DNA from: Streptomyces sp. NBC_01198
GTDB lineage: Bacteria > Actinomycetota > Actinomycetes > Streptomycetales > Streptomycetaceae
Reading direction: 5' to 3'
DNA: 64,000 nt
NCBI RefSeq assembly: GCF_036010485.1
Contig: NZ_CP108568.1
Location: forward strand, 3,665,001-3,729,000
The notes beneath the pieces were generated by a model. It was not told the origin of the DNA, did no database searches, and worked only from the letters and a program-made list of their open reading frames with translations. The translations under genes and the position numbers were made by a program. How positions within the stretch are numbered: position 1 is the stretch's first letter; every line of letters starts with the position of its first letter. This document shows positions 46,679 to 56,179 of this stretch, in pieces.

Positions 46679-47075
46679 GCGCCACCCGGCCGGGGTGCTC
46701 GACACCTGCACCTACATCGATCTGGACGTGCTCGACCCGGCGGACCTACCAGCGGTACCCGAACTCACCGCCATCACGATGGCCGAGTTGCAGCAGGGGG
46801 TCGCAATGGCCAAGGACGCTGCCGTCCGAGCCGCCCGCATGGAAAAACTGGGCGCGGCAGTCGCCGATTTCGACCCCCTCCCGTTCACCGGGGACGCAGC
46901 CGCCCGATACGGCACACTCGTAGCCCTTGCCATCGCCGCAGGGCGCGATCCGCGCCCCCGGAGGATGGATCTCATGATCGCCGCCATCGCCTCCGTCCAA
47001 GGCCTTCCTCTGTTCACCCGCAACGCCGACGACTTCAAGGGGCTGGACAGCTCCCTGACCGTCGTCGCCGTCTGA
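46671..47075 (+). CDS. PIN-domain ribonuclease toxin (VapC family)
   Basis: The 134-residue PIN protein has its four acidic positions: '[11 protein letters not shown]' (Asp), '[10 protein letters not shown]' (Glu), '[11 protein letters not shown]' (Asp), and '[11 protein letters not shown]' (Asp). The family cleaves tRNA or rRNA. It is translated together with the Phd-type antitoxin (8-nt overlap). Appears intact. It sits just left of the att copy that ends island 1, a common position for stabilising modules. Confidence 0.88.
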   Translation: MAERHPAGVLDTCTYIDLDVLDPADLPAVPELTAITMAELQQGVAMAKDAAVRAARMEKLGAAVADFDPLPFTGDAAARYGTLVALAIAAGRDPRPRRMDLMIAAIASVQGLPLFTRNADDFKGLDSSLTVVAV

Positions 47076-47154
47076 CGGACCCGCCCTGCGCGGTTTGCAT
47101 CACATCTGCACCACTCTCAGCGGTACATGACCTACTTCACGACAGCCCACGTGA

Positions 47155-47198
47155 TTCCCAAGCTCAGAGCGCGGGTTCGATTCCCGTCATCCGCTCCA
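47155..47198. repeat. Attachment-site copy 2 (exact), end of island 1
   Basis: The 44 bp are identical to the 3' end of tRNA-Gly (26658-26701). The following 55 bp are also related to those after the tRNA. Without the 5' half no tRNA can form. Confidence 0.85.
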
Positions 47199-47428
47199 TT
47201 GCAAAGCCCCGGGTCATGGACTTGGCTTGGGGCTTGTTCATTTTCTGGACCAATTGAAGAACCCGCCCCGCTGCCGCACCGCATCTGGCGGTCAATTGGC
47301 GCCATTCGCTTTCTGGGCCCCCGGGGAAAGCGCGTCCGGCGGTGTGGGTCGAGGCGCTGAGCAGGAGGGCACGGCCGGTGAGCGAGCCTGCGCCGTGGCG
47401 TGCTCGGGCATCCGCGTCCTTGGTGGTG

Positions 47429-47457
47429 ATGACGTGAATACGGATGGTTGCTAGGTT
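47429..47457 (+). promoter_or_regulatory. Promoter of rhs2, shared with rhs3
   Basis: ATGACG and TAGGTT are separated by 17 nt, and TACGGATGGTTGCTAGGTTCG is conserved at the same place upstream of rhs3 (62154-62174). Spacing and hexamers fit a housekeeping-sigma promoter. Confidence 0.6.
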
Positions 47458-47493
47458 CGTGTGACTGTCGTACTGCCGTGGGGGGTGGGGCGG

Positions 47494-50400
47494 ATGGGGT
47501 TCAGCCTTCGGAAGGCCGTCAACAGCGTCGGGGACGGGATCGAGCACGGCGTCGACAAGGTCAAGAAGAAGGCCGGCGAGATCATCGACGACGGTGCCCA
47601 CATCGTCGGCGACGGTCTGGAGCACGTCGGGCTGGACGACGCGGCGGACTGGGTGGAGGACAAGGGCGACTCGGTCGCCGACCACTTAGGTGCCCATGTC
47701 GCCGAACAGCAACTGGGGCAGACCGACGACCCGAAGGAGCTGCTGCACGGGGACCCGGCCAAGATCCGCGAGACGGTCCTGCACCTGGCCAAGCTCTCCC
47801 TGGCCTTCGACAAGGGCCACACCGGCCTGTCCCATCTCGATCCTGGGGACTGGGACGGCGCCGGCGCGGACGCCTTCCGGGCCAAGTTCAAGCCCCAGCC
47901 CGCCAAGTGGGCGCACGCCGCCACCGCCTGCGCCGAAGCCGGACTCGCCCTGGAGACCTACGCCGAAACCGTCGACTGGGCCATCGGCCAGGCCAAGGAA
48001 GCCGTCCGCCTGTGGAAGCAGGGCGTCGCCAAACGCAAGACCGCCGCCGACGCCTACAACGCGAGCGTGGACACCTACCACGACGACGTGAAGGCCTACA
48101 ACGACAAGGTCGACGACGGCAAAGACCCCGGCACCAAACCCGTCGCCCCCGCGGCGTTCACCGACCCCGGCGCGAAGGACAAACAGGCCGCGAAAGAAAC
48201 CCTGGACGCCGCCCGCAAGCAACGCGACAGCGCGGCCACCACCGCAGAGACCAAGGTCCAGGCGGCCACCAAACTCGCCCCGGCCAAGCCGGACTTCACC
48301 GGCCGGATGGAGAACGACTTCGGCGACGTGGGCAAGGCCATGCCGATCATGGAGGAGCACTTCGTCGGCGGCGTCATCCGCTCGGGGACCGACTTCTTGA
48401 AGTTCGCCCGGGGCCTGAACCCCACCGACCCGTACAACATGACGCATCCGGCGCAGTATCTGACGCATCTGAACGCGACCGCCGCCGGTCTGGTCGACAT
48501 GACGCAGCACCCCGAACGCCTGCCCGGCATCATCCTCGGCTCGGGCTGGGGCTCCGACGGCTCGGAGGCCGGCGGCCGGCTCGTCGGCAACATCCTGATG
48601 GCCATCGCCACCGACGGCGGCAGCGCCGCAGGCAAAACCGTCGCAGAAGACGCCGCCGTCAACGCGGCCAAGGACGCCGGCGAGCAGGCGGTCAAGAACG
48701 GCGCCCGCGCCGCGGCCGAAGACCCCGCCAAAGCAGCCATCGAGCAGGCGGCCAAGAAGTGCCTCTCGGACCCGATCGACGTCGCCACCGGCGACATGAT
48801 CCTGTCCCAGACCGACATCACCCTCCCCGGCACCCTCCCCCTGACCCTGGAACGCACCCACCTGTCCTCCTACCGGATCGGCCGCTTATACGGACCCTCC
48901 TGGGCATCCACCCTCGACCAGCGCCTCGAACTCGACGACCAAGGCGTGATCTTCGTCGCCGACGACGGCTCGATCCTTCTGTATTCCGTGCCTCAGCCCA
49001 GCACCCCGACGATGCCCAGCCACGGCCCCCGCTGGCCCCTTGAATGGGACGGCACACCCGGCTCACCGCTCCGAATAACCAAGACGGAGACCGGCCACAC
49101 GCTCCACTTCAGCGCCGTTACCGGGACTCCGGCCACACCCGACGGCTCGTTGCCACTGCCCCTGACCGAAGTCACCGACCGCAACGGCAACGCGTACGCG
49201 ATCACGTACGACGAACACGGCATCCCCGCGGAGATCCACCACAGCGGCGGCTACCACCTCACCCTGGACAAAAGCGACGGCCACATCACCGCCCTGCGGT
49301 TGATCGACCCCGCCGCGCCCCGGTCCGCAAGCGTGCTCCACACCTACGGATACGACGGCGCCGGGAACCTCGCCGAAGTCGCCGACTCCACCGGAGTCCC
49401 CTACCGCTTCACCTACGACACCGCACGTCGGATCACCTCCTGGACCGACCGCAACGACACCTCGTACCACTACACGTACGACGAACACGGCCGCTGCGTC
49501 GCCACCCACGGCACCGACGGGTTCCTGAGCAGCACCTTCGGCTACGACGAGGCCAGCCGCACCACCACCTTCACCGATTCGCTCGGCCACAGCAGCACCT
49601 ACACCCACAACACCGCCCACCGGCTCATAGCCGAAACCGACTCCCTCGGGCACACGACCACCCAAGAATGGGACCCCGCCAACCACCACCTCATCACCGT
49701 CACCAACCCTCTCGGCCACACCACCCGATACACCCACGACGACGCCGGCCACCTCATCGCGATCAACCTGCCCGACGGCACCACAGCCACAGCCGACTAC
49801 AACCCCTTCGGCCAGCCGCTCCAGGTCACCGAGCCCGGCGGTGCCACATGGACCCACACCTACGACGAGCGGGGCAACCCGGCCTCCACCACCGACCCGA
49901 CCGGCGCGGTCACCCATTACCTCCACGACACGCACGGCCATCTGCGCGGCGTAACGGATCCGCTCGGCCACACCCGCCAATACGACGTGGATCCCGCCGG
50001 CCTGCCCACGCGCGCCACGGACCCCCTTGGCCACGCCGCCCAGGTCGAACGCGACGCCTTCGGCCGTCCCGTGGTGCTCGCCGATGCGCTCGGCCACACC
50101 ACGCGGATGGCCTGGACGCCGAAGGGAAAGCCCGCCTGGCGGGAAGGCCCCGACGGCACGCGCGAATCCTGGCAGTGGGACGGCGAAGGCAACCTCACCG
50201 CCCACACCGACCAGGCCGGCCACACCACCCGGTACGCGCACACAGTCTTCGACCTCGTCGCCGCACGCACCGACCCGGACGGCCGCGTCCACTCCTTCGC
50301 GTACGACACCGAGCTACGCCTTACCGCGGTCACCAACCCCCAGGGCGAGGCCTGGACATACTCGTACGACCCGGCAGGGCGCCTCATATCCGAGACCGAC

Positions 50401-52209
50401 TTCAACGGGCGCACCCTCGCGTACGCATACGACGCGGCCGGGCGGCTCACCGGCAGAACAAACGGCGCCGGCCAGACCACCGTCTTCGCTCACGACAGGC
50501 GCGGCCGCATCACCGAACAGCGCACTGCCACCGGCGAAGTGACCACCTACGCTTACGACAGCCACGGAATGCTCGCCGCCGCGGCGAACGCCGACGCCAC
50601 CGTCACCTTCGAACGCGACGCACTAGGCCGCGTCCTCGCCGAAACCATCAACGGCCGCACGACGCGGCACACCTACGACCCAGCCGGTCGTCGCACTTCC
50701 CGCACCACCCCCAGCGGCCACACCTCCACTTGGACCTGGGACCCGGCGGGTCGTCCTGCCGGACTCGACTCCCTCGCCGGTAGCATCGCCTTCGCCCACG
50801 ACGCCGCCGGTCGCGAAACCGAGCGCCGCCTCGGCGACGGCCTCCGGCTCACCCAGCACTGGGACACGGCGAACCGCCTCACCGGCCACGCCGTCGCCAA
50901 CCGCCGCGATCACGACCAGGCCGACCGGCTCCTGCACACCCGTACCTACGCCTATCGCGAGGACGGCAACCTCACGGAAATCCGGGACCTCCTCGACGGC
51001 ACCCGAACCTACGACCTGGACACCACCGGACGCGTGACCGCCGTCCACCGCGCCGCCTGGACCGAGACCTACGCCTACGACACGGCCGGCAACCTCACCC
51101 GTGCTTCCACGTCCGCCGACACCGAGGGTTCAGAACATCGCCAGTTCACCGGCACCCTGATCCGCCGCGCAGGCCGCACCACCTACGAACACGACGCCCA
51201 AGGCCGCCTGACCCGCACAACGCTGCGCCTCCTCAACGGCCAAAAACGTGTCCGCACCTTCACCTGGGACGTGGCCGACCGCCTCGTCCGCACCGAGTCC
51301 GCGGGCACCACCTGGCGCTACCAGTACGACCCTCTCGGCCGCCGCACTGCCAAGCACCAACTCGCCCTCGACGGCACGACCATGGCCCGCACCGACTTCT
51401 CCTGGGACGGCAACCGCCTCGCCGAACAGACCACCGCGGACCGCGCAACCACCACCTGGGACTACGCCCCGGGCACCCACCGCCCACTGACCCAGGTCAG
51501 CCGCAGCGATACACACACGAACTTCCACGCGATAGTCACCGACCGGGTCGGCACCCCCACCGAACTCCTCTCTCCGGCCGGCGACATTGTCTGGCGCGCC
51601 GCCGGGCCTCTCTGGGGCTCCCCCTCAGCGCCCTCCACGAGTGACCAGGCCGTCCGATGCCCTCTCCGCTTCCCCGGCCAGTACGCCGACGACGAGACCG
51701 GGCTCCACTACAACCACCACCGGTACTACGACCCCCACACCGCCCGATACCTCACCCCCGACCCCCTCGGCCTTCTCCCTGCGGACAACGACTATGCCTA
51801 CGTCCCCAACCCCACCGCCTGGTCCGACCCCCTCGGCCTCAGCTGCGAGGAAGTCGAGTACGGAGCCACAAAGGGCGCCGGGCAGGATCTCAAGCGCTCG
51901 GCGACGGTCGGAAACGATCAGTGGCAGTTCAACACCGGTCATGGTTTTGACCGCGAGCACACGGGACCGGGCGGAGTGAAAACCGACCTCAGGACCACCG
52001 GGCTTACCCCGGACGAAATAGAGAAGGGTATCGTATCGGACATGTACGAGCACTTGTCGAATGGAGGCGCCGTACCGCGTCCGGGAACGCCGGGGTTTTC
52101 TGGTCCGATGGAGAGGCAGATTCAAGTGGGCCGTTTCAAGATCGGCTACCGCGCTTCGCAAACCGCTGATAACGTTTACCGTGTTGCGACCTACTGGCTT
52201 ATTCCCTGA
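47494..52209 (+). CDS. Rhs2: intact T7SS-type Rhs polymorphic toxin
   Basis: The 1571-residue protein has these parts. First, a Lys/Asp-rich helical N-terminus ('GDGIEHGVDKVKKKAGEI') and a WXG-like hairpin ('DWDGAGADAFRAKF'), together resembling the putative T7SS secretion-signal domain. Next, DUF6531 ('DPIDVATGDMILSQTDI') and a long array of YD/RHS repeats. Last, the RHS core 'PDPLGLLPADNDYAYVPNP' and a variable toxin end of about 120 residues ('WQFNTGHGFDREHTG', 'RQIQVGRFKIGYRAS', 'VYRVATYWLIP'). The last piece may be a BECR-fold RNase, which is tentative. ATG 47494 is chosen by comparison with rhs3; an upstream GTG is at 47461. Its immunity gene follows after 17 nt. Confidence 0.88.
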   Translation: MGFSLRKAVNSVGDGIEHGVDKVKKKAGEIIDDGAHIVGDGLEHVGLDDAADWVEDKGDSVADHLGAHVAEQQLGQTDDPKELLHGDPAKIRETVLHLAKLSLAFDKGHTGLSHLDPGDWDGAGADAFRAKFKPQPAKWAHAATACAEAGLALETYAETVDWAIGQAKEAVRLWKQGVAKRKTAADAYNASVDTYHDDVKAYNDKVDDGKDPGTKPVAPAAFTDPGAKDKQAAKETLDAARKQRDSAATTAETKVQAATKLAPAKPDFTGRMENDFGDVGKAMPIMEEHFVGGVIRSGTDFLKFARGLNPTDPYNMTHPAQYLTHLNATAAGLVDMTQHPERLPGIILGSGWGSDGSEAGGRLVGNILMAIATDGGSAAGKTVAEDAAVNAAKDAGEQAVKNGARAAAEDPAKAAIEQAAKKCLSDPIDVATGDMILSQTDITLPGTLPLTLERTHLSSYRIGRLYGPSWASTLDQRLELDDQGVIFVADDGSILLYSVPQPSTPTMPSHGPRWPLEWDGTPGSPLRITKTETGHTLHFSAVTGTPATPDGSLPLPLTEVTDRNGNAYAITYDEHGIPAEIHHSGGYHLTLDKSDGHITALRLIDPAAPRSASVLHTYGYDGAGNLAEVADSTGVPYRFTYDTARRITSWTDRNDTSYHYTYDEHGRCVATHGTDGFLSSTFGYDEASRTTTFTDSLGHSSTYTHNTAHRLIAETDSLGHTTTQEWDPANHHLITVTNPLGHTTRYTHDDAGHLIAINLPDGTTATADYNPFGQPLQVTEPGGATWTHTYDERGNPASTTDPTGAVTHYLHDTHGHLRGVTDPLGHTRQYDVDPAGLPTRATDPLGHAAQVERDAFGRPVVLADALGHTTRMAWTPKGKPAWREGPDGTRESWQWDGEGNLTAHTDQAGHTTRYAHTVFDLVAARTDPDGRVHSFAYDTELRLTAVTNPQGEAWTYSYDPAGRLISETDFNGRTLAYAYDAAGRLTGRTNGAGQTTVFAHDRRGRITEQRTATGEVTTYAYDSHGMLAAAANADATVTFERDALGRVLAETINGRTTRHTYDPAGRRTSRTTPSGHTSTWTWDPAGRPAGLDSLAGSIAFAHDAAGRETERRLGDGLRLTQHWDTANRLTGHAVANRRDHDQADRLLHTRTYAYREDGNLTEIRDLLDGTRTYDLDTTGRVTAVHRAAWTETYAYDTAGNLTRASTSADTEGSEHRQFTGTLIRRAGRTTYEHDAQGRLTRTTLRLLNGQKRVRTFTWDVADRLVRTESAGTTWRYQYDPLGRRTAKHQLALDGTTMARTDFSWDGNRLAEQTTADRATTTWDYAPGTHRPLTQVSRSDTHTNFHAIVTDRVGTPTELLSPAGDIVWRAAGPLWGSPSAPSTSDQAVRCPLRFPGQYADDETGLHYNHHRYYDPHTARYLTPDPLGLLPADNDYAYVPNPTAWSDPLGLSCEEVEYGATKGAGQDLKRSATVGNDQWQFNTGHGFDREHTGPGGVKTDLRTTGLTPDEIEKGIVSDMYEHLSNGGAVPRPGTPGFSGPMERQIQVGRFKIGYRASQTADNVYRVATYWLIP

Positions 52210-52226
52210 GAAGTGAGGTACGGGCA

Positions 52227-52592
52227 GTGTCTGAGCTGGCCGAGTCGACCAGGAATCTTGTTCTCTCGGTTAACGAGAGTGACGGACAGAAAACGCCTGA
52301 TTCTGTCAGGGACTTCATCGAGAAAGTCACGTTCGCTGACCCTGGCGAGATCGTGTCGGTCCTGCACGACGCACTTGCGGAAGACTGGATGGCTCTCCCG
52401 GTATGGGCCCGCAATCTGGCATACCGGCTGGCCTGCCTTCAGCGCCCCGATGATCCGGACCTGCTGCGGGAAGCCGCTGCCGACCTCTTCTCCTTCGGTC
52501 CCGACTGGGATGACGCCGCGGAAGACCTGAAGGCACGCGCTGCACTGTTGAGCCCCTCCGAGCCGGGCCGACCGGGGGACAGACCAGCCTGA
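52227..52592 (+). CDS. Predicted immunity protein for Rhs2
   Basis: The 121-residue acidic helical protein ('VRDFIEKVTFADPGEIVSVL', 'WARNLAYRLACLQRPDDPDLL') begins at a GTG 17 nt after the rhs2 stop. It resembles helical repeat immunity proteins in size and composition. The assignment is by position; no named family was recognised. Confidence 0.65.
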   Translation: MSELAESTRNLVLSVNESDGQKTPDSVRDFIEKVTFADPGEIVSVLHDALAEDWMALPVWARNLAYRLACLQRPDDPDLLREAAADLFSFGPDWDDAAEDLKARAALLSPSEPGRPGDRPA

Positions 52593-52839
52593 ATCGCACC
52601 GCGGCAGGGTGTCACCCGACTGATTGCCGTTTCCTCGGCGAGATCGGAATACTTCGACCACCTCGCGATACAAGGATGCCGCGTACTGGCCGAATCCCAG
52701 CTGATTTCCACGTCGGAGCGACCGCACCACGGTCACATTGACCCCAAGGGGACCGAGGAAATGAGCTCCCGCCCTGCCCCATCGACAGCGTCCTTGCCGT
52801 CGCACCCTCGCCACGGCCCACACAGCAAAGCGCCCGTGT

Positions 52840-52883
52840 TTCCCAGGCTCAGAGCGCGGGTTCGACTCCCGTGATCCGCTTCA
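52840..52883. repeat. Attachment-site copy 3 (4 mismatches)
   Basis: The 44 bp match the tRNA-Gly 3' end at 40 positions. It marks an older insertion end to the right of island 2. Confidence 0.75.
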
Positions 52884-53050
52884 TAAAGAAGGCCCAAGGC
52901 GACGCCTTCGGCAACCTGCTCACTATCAGCGACCCCGCCGACGCGGCACCCGTTATCACCGTTGAGGGCCTTCCGCGGCCCGCCCGACCCGGCAGCGGCC
53001 ATGGACAGCACCACGGAGCACCTGGTGCTACAGAGCGCTACCGTGGACCC

Positions 53051-53320
53051 ATGGCACCCCAGCCCGAGATCACCCAGCGCGACCTGCGCAGCCGGTCCAA
53101 AGAGATCATGGATGCCGTCCAGGGCGGGCAGTCCTTCACCGTCACTCGCGACGGGCATCAGATCGGCGAGCTGATCCCGCTCCGTCGTCGCCGGCGGTTC
53201 GTCCCCCGCTCGGAGTTCGCGGCCATGTCCCGCACGGCGTCGGGTGTCTCACTGGAGGCGTTCCGCGCCGACCAGGACGCCACGGCTGAGCAGGGGATGG
53301 ACGACCCCTATGCCCGCTGA
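53051..53320 (+). CDS. Orphan Phd-family antitoxin
   Basis: The 89-residue protein ('QRDLRSRSKEIMDAVQGG', 'GELIPLRRRRRFVPRSEF') is a complete Phd-type antitoxin. No PIN or Doc toxin follows; after it come the fourth att remnant and non-coding sequence. A second, truncated copy of this gene is fused to the Rhs cassette at 44279. A trapped antitoxin could neutralise incoming toxins, which is inference. Confidence 0.75.
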   Translation: MAPQPEITQRDLRSRSKEIMDAVQGGQSFTVTRDGHQIGELIPLRRRRRFVPRSEFAAMSRTASGVSLEAFRADQDATAEQGMDDPYAR

Positions 53321-53378
53321 GTACGCCCCGTCCTCCACGACCGATAGGGCTCGGCCGCCGCACTCCCTCCGCACCACG

Positions 53379-53412
53379 CTCAGCGCGGGTTCGATTCCCA
53401 TCGTCCGCTCCA
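53379..53412. repeat. Attachment-site copy 4 (degenerate)
   Basis: The 34 bp correspond to the T-arm and acceptor end of tRNA-Gly with a 2-nt deletion and two mismatches. The following bases again resemble the post-tRNA terminator (GGCCTGGGGCTTAA). Confidence 0.65.
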
Positions 53413-53823
53413 TTGCTTAGGTCTCAGGTCAGTGGCCTGGGGCTTAACCGTTGTCCAGCCCAATTCCGCAGTCGTGCAGCACATGCGCCACCAGAGATCC
53501 GGTGGTCGAATGGGACCAGCCGACGGGGCTGAGGGGTTCGCCGAAACAGCGATGGCGGGCCCGTCTCGAATTCCGATCAGGCTGGCCTCCGCCCAGGACT
53601 GGCCGGCGCGGGCCGACGGACGTCAGGGTGCTGAGCATGAACGGGCTGTCGCGCAGCGTCGTCGCCGAGTCTTCCCGCTGGGCGCCGGCCTCGCACGTGC
53701 CCGAAGTGCTCCCCCAGCGCTTCTGGAGGAGTGTGGTCTCACGCGCACGAGAACCCGCGGCTCTGGAGTTCTGTGCGCCGTGGCTGCCAGCTACCTCGCG
53801 GTCAGGTCCGCAGCCAGTACGGG
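53413..53823. other. Intergenic stretch at the right end of the islands
   Basis: No recognisable gene is present in these 411 bp. Open frames exist on both strands but have no coding pattern or family resemblance. Confidence 0.4.
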
Positions 53824-56028
53824 TTATGGCCGGTTCACGGCCGCGGTGTCGGCGTCGAGTTCCCCGGCCAATACCTGGTCGTGAGCCTCCTCGGCGATCT
53901 GCCGGGCCTGGGCGAACCGACGCAGCGCCGCGGTGGTGACGCCCTCGGCGGCGGCGACCCGGCCGAGTCCTTGCAGTGCCCTGGCCTCGCCACGCCGGTC
54001 GCGCAGCTGCCGGGTCACCTCCAGGCTTCTGTCGAACGACCGTGCTGCCGGGTCCAGTTCGCCGCCGTCGAGCTGGGCCTGCGCGAGGCCGCGCCAGGCG
54101 TAGGCCTCGGCCCGCCGGTCCCCGAGCCGGCGGAACTCGTCCAGCGCCTCCTCGAACAAGGGCACCGCCTCGGCGGCGCGCCCCTGGCCGCAACGGACGA
54201 CCGCGAGGCTGCGCACGGCCTGGGCGGCGAGTCGGCCGTCCCCGGCGACCCGCAGCCGCTGGGCGGCGTCGCTCAGCAGCTGTGCGGCCACCTCCCATGC
54301 GCCCCGGTTCCGGTGGATGATGCCCTGTACCAGCAGGGCGGCGCCCACGCCGTGCTCGTCGCCGGACGCCTCATACCCGGCCAGCGCCCCTTCGTACGCG
54401 ACCAGCGCCTCGTCGGCCCGGCCCAGATCGCGGTACAGCGCCCCGGTGTCGAACAGCGTGATCGACTCAGCCCAGCGGTTGTGCGAGCGCTGTGCCGCGT
54501 CAAGGGCCAGTTCCACGGCCACCCCCCAGCCGTCCCAGAAGGCGAGCATCTCGAAGAAGGGCGCCGCGATGTGGGCCAGTTCCCATGCCGCGTCCCACAA
54601 CTCGCGCTCGTGCGCGACCCGTACGCACGCCACAACGTTCTGCCGCTCGGCGATGAACCAGGCGATCGGGTCGCGCAGCAGCTCGTCGCGGTGCTCGGCC
54701 TCGACTTCGTGGCGCGGGTGGGCACTGGTCTTGCGCAGCTCGCCGGGCTGGAACCGGTCCTCCGCGACGGCCGCCAGAGAGATGTACGCGCCCAGGAGCC
54801 GGCCGACCGCCGCCGCGGCGTCGGGTTCGGGCTGCTCACGGGCCAACGCACGCAGCAGATCGTGGAGGCGGTAGCGGGCGGAGCCCGTCTCGTCGGGGCC
54901 GATCGCGTCGAGCAGCTGCGCGGCCACCAGCGCGTCGAGGTGGCGCTCGGCCTCGCGCAGCGGAACGTCCATGAGCGCACTGAGCGGCCAGGCCGCGAAG
55001 TCGCCTCCGGGGAAGAGGCCGAGCAGCCGGAACGCCCGCTGCTGCGCTTCCGGCAGGCCTCGATAGCTGATCATGAAGGTGGAGCGGACATCGAGATCTC
55101 CGATCCCGAGATGGTCGAGCCGGTGGCGCTCATCGGCGAGGCGGCCGGCGAACTCGGTCAGGCGCAGGTCGGGCCGCTCGGCCAGGCGCGCACCCGCGAT
55201 GCGTACGGCCAGCGGCAAGTTCCCGCACAGCGCCGCCAGTTGCCGTGCGGTCGGCGGATCGTCCGCCACCCGGTCCCTACCCGCGACCCGGCCCAGTAAC
55301 TCGACTGCCTCGCCGGGCTCCAGCAGATCGAGCACGACGGTGTGAGCCCCTTCGATGCTGCGCAGCTCGACGCGGCTGGTGACGATCACCCCGGCGCCCT
55401 GCCCGCCGGGCAGCAGCGGGCGCACCTGCCGGGGCCCGTTGGCGTTGTCGAGGACGATGAGCAGCCGGCGGCCGGCCGTCAGCGTACGGAAGAGCTGCTC
55501 ACGGTCGTGCGGCGCGTCCGGGATCGCGCGGGGGTCCGTGCCCAGCGACCGCAGGAAGGCACCGAGTATCTCGGCGGGTTCGGCGGGCAACGGGTCGTAG
55601 CCGCGTAGGTTCGCGAACAGCTGCCCGTCCGGGTAGTCGGCGGCGAGGCGTTGCGCGGCCCGCACCGCGAGCGTCGTCTTGCCCAGGCCTCCCTTGCCGG
55701 CGACGGCGACGAGCGGCGCGGACGACTGTCCCGGTTGGCGCAGCAGGCGGCACAGCTCGGCGAGTTCGGCGGTGCGGCCCGTGAAGTCGGCGATGTCCCG
55801 GGGCAGTTCGCGCGGTACTGCACGCCGAGGCGCCGTGGGCGCCGCGGTGGCATCGGCCTGATACCAGGCGAACGCTCCGCCGCACAGCGCGGTCACTCCG
55901 GCGAACGCGTACTGCGCCGCGCCCACATCGCCGAACGCCTGCCAACCGGCGGCAACCGCGGCGAACGCTCCCGCGGCGCCTGCCAGCCCCCAAAGCCTCC
56001 GCGCCCCCCGAGAGTTCACGCGGCGCAT
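53824..56028 (-). CDS. Membrane-anchored NB-ARC/TPR (STAND) protein
   Basis: The 734-residue protein has two N-terminal hydrophobic helices ('LWGLAGAAGAFAAVAAGW' and 'YAFAGVTALCGGAFAWY'). An NB-ARC NTPase follows with 'GKGGLGKTTLA' (about residue 112), 'RRLLIVLDNA' and the sensor 'GNLPLAVRIAGA'. A winged-helix and then a long TPR array run to the C-terminus. It resembles the AfsR ATPase-TPR half but has no SARP DNA-binding domain, and has membrane helices instead. STAND proteins are signal-triggered switches in regulation or defence. ATG 56028 is taken; the frame reaches 56067. Confidence 0.75.
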   Translation of the reverse strand: MRRVNSRGARRLWGLAGAAGAFAAVAAGWQAFGDVGAAQYAFAGVTALCGGAFAWYQADATAAPTAPRRAVPRELPRDIADFTGRTAELAELCRLLRQPGQSSAPLVAVAGKGGLGKTTLAVRAAQRLAADYPDGQLFANLRGYDPLPAEPAEILGAFLRSLGTDPRAIPDAPHDREQLFRTLTAGRRLLIVLDNANGPRQVRPLLPGGQGAGVIVTSRVELRSIEGAHTVVLDLLEPGEAVELLGRVAGRDRVADDPPTARQLAALCGNLPLAVRIAGARLAERPDLRLTEFAGRLADERHRLDHLGIGDLDVRSTFMISYRGLPEAQQRAFRLLGLFPGGDFAAWPLSALMDVPLREAERHLDALVAAQLLDAIGPDETGSARYRLHDLLRALAREQPEPDAAAAVGRLLGAYISLAAVAEDRFQPGELRKTSAHPRHEVEAEHRDELLRDPIAWFIAERQNVVACVRVAHERELWDAAWELAHIAAPFFEMLAFWDGWGVAVELALDAAQRSHNRWAESITLFDTGALYRDLGRADEALVAYEGALAGYEASGDEHGVGAALLVQGIIHRNRGAWEVAAQLLSDAAQRLRVAGDGRLAAQAVRSLAVVRCGQGRAAEAVPLFEEALDEFRRLGDRRAEAYAWRGLAQAQLDGGELDPAARSFDRSLEVTRQLRDRRGEARALQGLGRVAAAEGVTTAALRRFAQARQIAEEAHDQVLAGELDADTAAVNRP

Positions 56029-56179
56029 GCTACCGAAGCCGTATCCGAGAACACACGGGCAAGTCACGTCATGCGCAGGTCCTGTTGATCCGGAACGGCA
56101 GGTGTTCCGGCTCGGTGAGTGCGGCGCGTGGCCGCCTCGTGGAGCAGACGAGATGTGACCGCCTTGCTACCGCCGGGGG

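Noticed and set aside
47155-47198. Second tRNA-Gly gene
   Set aside because: Only the 3' half is present; no acceptor 5' strand or D-arm precedes it.
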